Assembly (NCBI RefSeq): GCF_028714775.1
Contig: NZ_JAQTLS010000004.1
Span: 55,232 to 119,231 of the forward strand
DNA from: Thiothrix sp.
GTDB lineage: Bacteria > Pseudomonadota > Gammaproteobacteria > Thiotrichales > Thiotrichaceae
Length of the DNA stretch: 64,000 bases
Direction: 5' to 3'
Shown here piece after piece: positions 57,972 through 64,000 of the stretch (positions are counted from its first letter, which is position 1; each line of letters starts with the position of its first letter). The notes beneath the pieces are model-generated. The model ran no database searches. It was not told the DNA's origin and was given only the letters and a program-made list of their open reading frames with translations. Both the position numbers and the translations under genes were made by a program.

Positions 57972-59180
57972 ATGGCAGTTAATTTGCAAGCACCTGAAAC
58001 ATTACTGCCCATCGCGGGTGTGCGGCTGGCATCGGTCAATGCGGGGATACGTTACAAAAACCGTAACGACCTGTTGCTGGTGGAATTGGAAAACGGTAGC
58101 CACACGGCGGCAGTTTTCACCCGCAATGCGTTTTGTGCCGCGCCTGTGCATGTTTGCCGCAGCCATTTACAGCATTCCAACCCGCGTTATCTGCTGATCA
58201 ACGCCGGGAATGCCAATGCCGGGACGGGTGAGCAAGGGATGCAAGCTGCCCGCGAGTGCTGCGAACAGCTTGCCGAACAAGGTGAATGCTGGGCTGAGCA
58301 AGTGTTGCCATTTTCCACGGGGGTGATCGGTCAGCAATTGCCGGTAGAAAAAATCACTGCCGCGCTGCCCGAAGCCTTGGCGAAGTTGGATGCCGATGGT
58401 TGGCAGGAAGCTTCCCGCACCATCATGACCACCGACACCATTGCCAAAGGCATCAGCCGTCAGGTGGAAATTTTCGGCGAAACCATCACCATTACCGGGA
58501 TCGCCAAAGGCGCGGGGATGATCCACCCCAATATGGCAACCATGTTGTCCTATGTGGCAACTGACGCGCTGATTGAAAAAGAAACCTTGCAGCGCGTGTT
58601 GAATGCGGTGGTGGAAGAAACGTTCAACTGCATTACCGTCGATGGCGATACATCTACAAATGATTCCTTGGTGGTGATGGCAACGGGCAGTTCCGGCGTC
58701 TACGTTGGAAGCGAAGGTTTGGCAACGTTCCAGCACGCTTTGCAGGAAGTTTGCATGTACCTCGCGCAAGCCATTATCCGTGATGGCGAAGGTGCTACCA
58801 AGTTCATCAGCATTGCAGTGCAAGGCGCGGCAACCCGCCACGAAGCGCGGATTGTCGGTAACACAGTGGCACTTTCGCCGCTGGTCAAAACCGCACTGTT
58901 CGCCAGTGACCCTAACTGGGGGCGTATCCTCGCCGCAGTAGGGCGTTGCCCGTTGGAAGAATTGGATGTCAGCCGCATCACGATTTGGTTGGGTGAAACC
59001 CTGCTGATCGAAAACGGCGAGCCTGCCAGCACTTACCGCGAGGAATTGGGCGCGGCAGAAATGAAACGCGACGAAATTACCATCCGCATTGATATGGGGC
59101 GCGGGGAGGCATCAGCAACCACATGGACATGCGATTTCTCTTACGATTACGTCAAAATCAATGCCGAATACCGCAGTTGA
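57972..59180 (+). CDS. argJ: Bifunctional ornithine acetyltransferase / N-acetylglutamate synthase ArgJ
   Basis: This 402-residue enzyme of the arginine pathway recycles the acetyl group. It is self-cleaved before the Thr in the GMIHPNMATMLSY block, giving alpha and beta chains. GNANAGTGEQG and TDPNWGRI-like SDPNWGRILAA are conserved. It lies 15 bases after secA. The last 20 bases overlap the next gene. Confidence 0.96.
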   Translation: MAVNLQAPETLLPIAGVRLASVNAGIRYKNRNDLLLVELENGSHTAAVFTRNAFCAAPVHVCRSHLQHSNPRYLLINAGNANAGTGEQGMQAARECCEQLAEQGECWAEQVLPFSTGVIGQQLPVEKITAALPEALAKLDADGWQEASRTIMTTDTIAKGISRQVEIFGETITITGIAKGAGMIHPNMATMLSYVATDALIEKETLQRVLNAVVEETFNCITVDGDTSTNDSLVVMATGSSGVYVGSEGLATFQHALQEVCMYLAQAIIRDGEGATKFISIAVQGAATRHEARIVGNTVALSPLVKTALFASDPNWGRILAAVGRCPLEELDVSRITIWLGETLLIENGEPASTYREELGAAEMKRDEITIRIDMGRGEASATTWTCDFSYDYVKINAEYRS

Positions 59181-60081
59181 TCCAGAACTGTTAAACCAAG
59201 TGATTAATGCGGACGGCATTACTGCGCTGTCCGCCATTCCCAATGATGCTATTCATCTGATCCTCAGTGACATCCCTTACGGCATTGGCGTCGAAGACTG
59301 GGATGTGCTGCACGACAACACCAATTCCGCGTATTTAGGGACAAGCCCCGCCCAATTGAAAGCCGGAGCCGTGTTCAAAAAACGCGGCAAGCCTATCAAT
59401 GGCTGGTCGGAAGCCGATCGCGAAATTCCCAAACAATATTATGACTGGTGTTCCCGTTGGGCAGGGGAGTGGTTGCGGGTGTTGAAACCCGGTGCTTCGG
59501 TGTTTATTTTTGCCGGTCGGCGTTTTTCGCACCGTTGCATTGCCGCACTTGAAGATGCCGGTTTTAGTTTCAAAGATATGTTCGCTTGGATGCGCCAACA
59601 TGCACCGCATCGAGCGCAACGGGTCAGTGTGGTTTATGACCGCCGTGGTGATGGGCAAAATGCGGCAAGGTGGGAAGGTTGGCGGGTGGGTAACTTGCGT
59701 CCTACCTTTGAGCCGGTGTTGTGGTTCACGAAACCCTACAAAATTGGCACGACTATCGCCGATAACGTGCTGACTCATGGCGTTGGCGCTTTCAATGAAG
59801 CGGCATTTCTGCGCTATGAAAGCTCGCCGGATAATGTCCTCACCCGTGGTTTTATGTCGGGCGAGCCGGGGCGGCATCCCACCCAGAAGCCCATAACACT
59901 GATGCAGTCGCTGATTGAGCTTGCAACCCAGCAAGGACAAATTGTACTCGACCCTTTTTGCGGCAGTGGCTCTACCTTGGTGGCTGCAAAGTTAACGGGG
60001 CGGCATTACATCGGTTTTGAGGCTAACCCGCAATACGCACAGGTTGCCAAAGCCCGCTTGAATGACACTAACAGCAAATAA
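59161..60081 (+). CDS. Orphan N4/N6 DNA methyltransferase (beta class)
   Basis: This 306-residue SAM-dependent enzyme has its catalytic motif IV early, as SDIPYGIG (DIPY where DPPY is usual). The SAM motif I is late, as DPFCGSGSTLVAAKL, preceded by HPTQKPITLMQSLI. This order marks the beta class. It should methylate adenine-N6 or cytosine-N4 in a specific site. No restriction enzyme or specificity gene is nearby, so it is a solitary methylase. ATG 59161 overlaps the argJ end by 20 bases in another frame; the longer opening at 59089 lies inside argJ. Confidence 0.88.
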   Translation: MPNTAVDPELLNQVINADGITALSAIPNDAIHLILSDIPYGIGVEDWDVLHDNTNSAYLGTSPAQLKAGAVFKKRGKPINGWSEADREIPKQYYDWCSRWAGEWLRVLKPGASVFIFAGRRFSHRCIAALEDAGFSFKDMFAWMRQHAPHRAQRVSVVYDRRGDGQNAARWEGWRVGNLRPTFEPVLWFTKPYKIGTTIADNVLTHGVGAFNEAAFLRYESSPDNVLTRGFMSGEPGRHPTQKPITLMQSLIELATQQGQIVLDPFCGSGSTLVAAKLTGRHYIGFEANPQYAQVAKARLNDTNSK

Positions 60082-60100
60082 GCAAAGGGTAGGTTTTGAT

Positions 60101-61069
60101 ATGGCGGTGAAAACGTTGGGGCAATGGCTGCATGTAGTGGCTGCGGTTATCCGGGGCAATGATGGCAAAATCCTGCTGGCGCAACGCCCCGCCAATAAAC
60201 ATCAAGGCGGCAAATGGGAATTCCCCGGTGGCAAGCTGGAAGCGGGTGAAGCCCCATTGCAGGCTCTGCGGCGCGAATTGGAGGAGGAGCTCGGCATTGT
60301 GGTTTCCCTCGCCAATCCCCTGCTCAAAGTCCGTTATGTTTACCCCGAACGTGCGGTGCTGCTGGATGTGTGGGAAGTAACTGTTTTTGGCGGTGAACCA
60401 CACGGTCGGGAAGGCCAGCCTGTCGCTTGGTTTGAAGCGGAGCAGTTACCCGCGCTCGAATTCCCCCCTGCCAATTACCCGATTGTCACTGCTGCCCGCT
60501 TGCCTGCGCATTGCCTGATTACCCCAGAACCCCAGAATTCCGCTGATTTCTTGCGGCAGTTGGAAGCTGCGCTGCAATCTGGCATCCGTTTGGTGCAGTT
60601 TCGGGCGAAATCTTTGTCGGCGGATGCTTACGTGGCGTTGGCTGAAGCAGCGATTGCTTTAGTCCATTCTGTGGGGGGTAAGCTGATCTTGAATTCGCCG
60701 CCCGTTATGTTGGAAGCGGCAGATGGTTTGCATTTGACCAGTAGCCAATTATGGCGGGAAATGGGCGTGGGCAATGCGTTCCGGCGAGATGGGCAGTGGT
60801 TATCGGCTTCGTGCCACAATGCGCAGGAATTGCAACGGGCGGCGGCAATCGGGGTGGATTTCGCCTTTCTGTCGCCGGTATTGCCAACAGCTTCGCATCC
60901 CGGTAGCCCTGCGTTGGGTTGGGATGTGTTCAATCACTTGGTGGAAACGGTGAATTTTCCGGTATATGCCTTGGGTGGCATGGGGGCGGGACACGTTGCC
61001 ACCGCACGTCAGCACGGTGGGCAAGGCATCGCGGCGATCCGCAGTTTGTGGGGTGAGAACCCGCTTTAA
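60101..61069 (+). CDS. Nudix hydrolase (MutT-like) fused to ThiE-like domain
   Basis: A 322-residue two-domain protein. Residues ~8-130 are Nudix, with the box in GGKLEAGEAPLQALRRELEEELGI (GX5EX7REUXEEXGU), so it likely cleans 8-oxo-dGTP. Residues ~135-320 resemble thiamine-phosphate synthase (QFRAKSLSADAY, LHLTSSQL, DFAFLSPVLPTASHPG, VYALGGMG). This fusion near argJ and secA is known in Gammaproteobacteria. Whether the ThiE half is active is uncertain. Start ATG 60101 has AAAGGG upstream. Confidence 0.9.
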   Translation: MAVKTLGQWLHVVAAVIRGNDGKILLAQRPANKHQGGKWEFPGGKLEAGEAPLQALRRELEEELGIVVSLANPLLKVRYVYPERAVLLDVWEVTVFGGEPHGREGQPVAWFEAEQLPALEFPPANYPIVTAARLPAHCLITPEPQNSADFLRQLEAALQSGIRLVQFRAKSLSADAYVALAEAAIALVHSVGGKLILNSPPVMLEAADGLHLTSSQLWREMGVGNAFRRDGQWLSASCHNAQELQRAAAIGVDFAFLSPVLPTASHPGSPALGWDVFNHLVETVNFPVYALGGMGAGHVATARQHGGQGIAAIRSLWGENPL

Positions 61070-61269
61070 GCTGGCAGGTCGGGGATCAACTGGCTGCTGA
61101 TGCGCATAATCATGTCTTTCAGCAACAGCTTGCGTTTTTTCATGCGTGTTGCTTTGAACTGGTCGTGGTCAGGTTCCGCCAGCAAGAGGGCAATCGCCTC
61201 GTCAAGCTCGCGGTGTTCCTGTGTCAGCTCAGCCAATTTCTGGTGCAATATCTCTGGGTCTAAATGCAT
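61066..61269 (-). CDS. YdcH-like (DUF465) small protein
   Basis: A 67-residue, all-helical, charged protein with the DUF465 pattern: ELTQEHRELDEAIALL, then RMKKRKLLLKDMI. It likely forms a coiled-coil dimer. Function unknown. Convergent with the Nudix-ThiE gene, overlapping by four bases; seven bases after the DEAD-like gene. Confidence 0.8.
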   Translation of the reverse strand: MHLDPEILHQKLAELTQEHRELDEAIALLLAEPDHDQFKATRMKKRKLLLKDMIMRISSQLIPDLPA

Positions 61270-61276
61270 GTCTGCT

Positions 61277-62842
61277 TTACTTGGTTAGGATGCGGCGCTT
61301 CTCTTTGTAGCGGATTACGACCTTTTTGTCATCTGCTGGTTTGTCACCGGACTGTTGTTGGGGCGCATAACTGGGCTTTTCCCAACTACCGATTTCATAA
61401 GAACCACCCGTATCGCGGCGCATTCCGCCCGTTGCGTGACCGCCGCCCGTATTGGAACCACCTTCGCGTTTACGTTGTGCACCACCGTTGAGGCGTCCAT
61501 ACGGCCCTTTGCGTTGACGGTCGCCTGCCGCTGCTGGCTGTTGTTGTTGGCTATCGTTGCGCCGTGGTTCTTGGCTGCGCCCTTGGCCTTGTCCGCTGGA
61601 GCGGCCTTGGTTGGAATGGTGTCCGCCGCCTTGATTCTGCTGACGCCCTCTGCCTTGCTGTCCTGTATTGCTGCGTTGCCCGCCATTATTGCTTCTGGGG
61701 GAACGGACTGCGGGGGTGAAGCCGGAAGTATGTTCCAGCGGAGCCAAACCGGGCAGGGTGCATTGTTCGATGGAATCACCCAGAAAATCTTCGATCTGCT
61801 TCAGGTTTTCACGTTCGCGCGGCAGGACAATGGCAATGACCGCTTCTTCGCGGTCAGTGGGTAGCCCGTGTAAGCGTGTTTCGTAATCATCGACTTTAGC
61901 AGGTAACTCAAAGTTGATGATGTGCTCTTCGCCGCGCAAATTAGGCGATAAGCCATCTTGGTCGGCATAAATTAGGATTGGGCAAGCGTCGCTGTTGCGT
62001 TCCGCTTCCGGTATGTCGGCGGCTACTTCGGCAGTATGCCCATGATTGCTCAGGCTTTCTGCCAATGCTTTGGCGGCTTTGCTGGTAATGGTGAAAATGC
62101 AGGTAGGTTCCCCGGCAAATTCATCCAGCAAGTGATCCATCAAAGCGATTTTGTGGGTGTAGTCATCCGCCAGATGCACGACTTGCGGAATTTGCAGCAG
62201 TGGGTTGCGGTCATCGTCCATCTCCAGCTCTTCCGCGCCAGCAAGGACAGTGCGGGCGTAACCGGCAATGTCATCTTCCGGGCGTACAAAAGCAATAATC
62301 GGGCATTCGGAGGAGCGCTCGGAGAGGATTTTATTGATCAGGCCATGTAAACCTTTGTGGTAGATGGCGCTCAAGTCGTCAATGATCAGCATTTCCAATT
62401 TGGAAAAATCAGCTTTGTTGTTGTCAACCAAGTCATTCAAACGACCCGGCGTGGCAATCATCAAATCCAAAGGGCGGCGTAACAGGCGCATTTGTGGCTG
62501 GTAGGGACGTCCGCTGACAATAAAGCCTGAGCGGATTTGGTTCCCATCACCCAGCAGGCGCTTGATGGTGTAATTGATCTGGTTCACGCGGTCGCGGCGC
62601 GAAGTCAGGATAAGGACACGGGCGTGGCGGTGCTCTTCCAGCGGGTTGCTCAATACATGGTTGATGGCAGGTATCAGGAACGCGCCAGTTTTACCGGAAG
62701 CAGATTGCGTCCAGATGATGACGCTTTTGTTCGCGGTCATCAATGGGATCAACTGCTTTTGCAGTTCAGTCGGATTTTCATAACCAGCCGCCTGAATGGT
62801 GGCTGCGAATGTTTCGTTAAGACCTAGTTCTGAGAAAGACAA
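61277..62842 (-). CDS. Degenerate DEAD-box helicase-like protein with long Gly/Gln-rich tail
   Basis: This 521-residue protein has a DEAD-box RNA helicase layout: Q-motif region GYENPTELQKQLIPLM, motif I TQSASGKT, motif Ib TPGR. The hallmark DEAD is replaced by DDLS (in LIIDDLSAIYHK), the Ia PTREL by TSRRDR, SAT is not recognisable, and motif VI HRIGRTGR is replaced by ETRLHGLPTDR. Residues ~375-500 are a low-complexity Gly/Gln/Arg/Asn tail of the RNA-binding kind. ATP hydrolysis is doubtful, although Walker A Lys is kept. It is probably an RNA-binding pseudo-helicase. The frame is intact, so it is not a decaying pseudogene. Confidence 0.82.
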   Translation of the reverse strand: MSFSELGLNETFAATIQAAGYENPTELQKQLIPLMTANKSVIIWTQSASGKTGAFLIPAINHVLSNPLEEHRHARVLILTSRRDRVNQINYTIKRLLGDGNQIRSGFIVSGRPYQPQMRLLRRPLDLMIATPGRLNDLVDNNKADFSKLEMLIIDDLSAIYHKGLHGLINKILSERSSECPIIAFVRPEDDIAGYARTVLAGAEELEMDDDRNPLLQIPQVVHLADDYTHKIALMDHLLDEFAGEPTCIFTITSKAAKALAESLSNHGHTAEVAADIPEAERNSDACPILIYADQDGLSPNLRGEEHIINFELPAKVDDYETRLHGLPTDREEAVIAIVLPRERENLKQIEDFLGDSIEQCTLPGLAPLEHTSGFTPAVRSPRSNNGGQRSNTGQQGRGRQQNQGGGHHSNQGRSSGQGQGRSQEPRRNDSQQQQPAAAGDRQRKGPYGRLNGGAQRKREGGSNTGGGHATGGMRRDTGGSYEIGSWEKPSYAPQQQSGDKPADDKKVVIRYKEKRRILTK

Positions 62843-63047
62843 GACACGTACTCCCCGTCTGTAAAGGGTGAGAGTGGTTTAAAATTAACGGCAACTGCCA
62901 CATTGGAGAAGGATGAACCAGCAAAATTACCCTCTGTCCGCTTCCAAAAACCCGTATTTATGACTCGAATGGCGGTGCGGGTAGTATTTATAAAATTATT
63001 ATATCTGTTGCGTTTAGTCAACAATAATAAGTGCTTCTGTGGTAATT

Positions 63048-64000
63048 TTACATCACTATTTCGATGGCTTTTTCTAGCCGCGAAACTGCTATGACGTTCA
63101 TCCCCTCTATCGGATGCCTCGGTTGGTTTCCTTTCGGCACAATGGCCTGTTTGAAACCGTGCTTGGCAGCCTCACGCAACCTTTCCTCCCCGTTTGGGAC
63201 TGGGCGAATTTCGCCTGCCAGCCCAACCTCTCCAAAAACCACCAGATCAGCAGGTAGAGGACGGTTACGATAACTTGAGAGCGCTGCCAACAACAATGGT
63301 AAATCAGCAGCGGTTTCTGAAATCTTAACACCGCCAACAATATTTATGAATACGTCTTGATCAAACATTGATATGCCACCGTGCCGATGTAGCACTGCCA
63401 ATAGCATCGCAAGGCGGTTTTGTTCTAATCCAAGGGTAACACGCCGGGGTGCAGCACCGTGGCTTTGATCCACCAAGGCTTGCACTTCCACCATCAGCGG
63501 GCGGGTTCCTTCGCGTGTGACCATGACGACGCAGCCCGAGACGGGTTCTTCGTGGCGGGAAAGGAAAATGGCGGAAGGGTTGCTGACGCCTTTTAGCCCT
63601 TGCTCAGTCATGGCGAACACACCGAGTTCGTTGACCGCGCCGAAACGGTTTTTCACCGCCCGTAGAATACGGTAACGTCCGCCCGGATCGCCTTCAAAAT
63701 ACAGCACGGTGTCAACCATGTGTTCCAGCACCCGTGGCCCTGCGAGCGTGCCTTCTTTGGTGACGTGCCCCACGAGGAACATGGCGGTCTGGGTTTGTTT
63801 GGCGAAACGCACCAGTTTAGCCGCTGCTTCACGGATTTGGCTGACCGAACCGGGGGCAGATTGCAAGTGCTCGGTAAAAATGGTCTGGATCGAGTCAATG
63901 ACCATGAGCTTGGGTTTTTCTTGCTCCGCCAGCGTGAGGATATTTTCCACGCAAGTTTCGGTCAGCAGGCGCAATTTGTCGGTTGGCAAGCCCAAACGTT
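63048..64000 (-). CDS. radA: DNA repair protein RadA/Sms, C-terminal part
   Basis: About 317 C-terminal residues; the gene runs past the right edge, so the Zn finger and Walker A are outside. Seen here are Walker B LMVIDSIQTIF, the RadA-specific KNRFGAVNELG, and the Lon-protease-like C-terminal domain ending in AVSRLEKAIEIV. RadA is a branch-migration helicase in recombination. The TTG at 63995 is an internal codon, not a start. Confidence 0.95.
   Translation of the reverse strand, partial: RLGLPTDKLRLLTETCVENILTLAEQEKPKLMVIDSIQTIFTEHLQSAPGSVSQIREAAAKLVRFAKQTQTAMFLVGHVTKEGTLAGPRVLEHMVDTVLYFEGDPGGRYRILRAVKNRFGAVNELGVFAMTEQGLKGVSNPSAIFLSRHEEPVSGCVVMVTREGTRPLMVEVQALVDQSHGAAPRRVTLGLEQNRLAMLLAVLHRHGGISMFDQDVFINIVGGVKISETAADLPLLLAALSSYRNRPLPADLVVFGEVGLAGEIRPVPNGEERLREAAKHGFKQAIVPKGNQPRHPIEGMNVIAVSRLEKAIEIVM

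Noticed and set aside
62824..63024. 66-residue minus-strand frame between the DEAD-like gene and radA
   Set aside because: No motif, partial overlap with the DEAD-like gene, AT-rich intergenic composition.

Overview
The window looks like the chromosome of a gammaproteobacterium. Evidence is the gene order rpsF-rpsR-(DUF2232)-rplI-dnaB-alr, the complete mraZ-to-lpxC division and wall cluster preceded by rnpB, and the lpxC-dciA-M23 peptidase-secA-argJ order seen in Pseudomonas-like genomes. The orphan alphaproteobacterial-type sdhD, the exosortase H pair and the general protein style would fit a Thiothrix-like sulfur bacterium. That placement is inference only.

Layout. (1) 1-9.6 kb is a + strand accessory locus. 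It holds the acidic C-terminus of a gene cut by the window edge, a secreted SH3 protein, a zinc-ribbon membrane protein, two huge secreted paralogues (933 and 853 aa) whose C-terminal ~680 residues are almost identical, a small membrane protein, and a second zinc-ribbon protein. The cassette arose by tandem duplication that also copied about 158 bp of upstream DNA. I do not recognise its function. (2) 9.6-15.8 kb carries an OmpA-like protein and a TM-helix-repeat channel, an orphan sdhD, a baeS-baeR-spy envelope-stress set and an SH3-like membrane protein. (3) 15.9-20.8 kb, minus strand, holds alr, dnaB, rplI, DUF2232, rpsR and rpsF, with a clear promoter and a probable S6:S18 leader. (4) 20.9-27.2 kb has a Ser/Thr kinase, an exosortase H module, an unknown acidic protein, an HtrA-like lipoprotein protease and thiC.

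(5) 27.3-34.4 kb is the most interesting region: a complete retron. A structured msr-msd-like RNA ends in an intrinsic terminator. It is followed by a retron reverse transcriptase with the NAxxH, YADD and VTG motifs, then by a WGR-domain/HEAT-like giant protein and a SWIM zinc-finger protein. The three genes overlap by 4 and 1 bases, so they form one translationally coupled operon, most likely an anti-phage system with two accessory proteins.

(6) 34.5-55.1 kb holds two small membrane proteins, rnpB, then mraZ, rsmH, ftsL, ftsI, murE, murF, mraY, murD, ftsW, murG, murC, ddl, ftsQ, ftsA, ftsZ, lpxC, dciA (opposite strand) and an M23 peptidase. A near-consensus promoter and three MraZ boxes precede mraZ. 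(7) 55.1-64 kb holds secA with a leader hairpin, argJ, an orphan DNA methyltransferase, a MutT-ThiE fusion, a YdcH-like small protein, a degenerate DEAD-box protein and the C-terminal part of radA.

Coordinates and motifs were read by eye. Family assignments rest on recognised motifs and gene order, not on searches.
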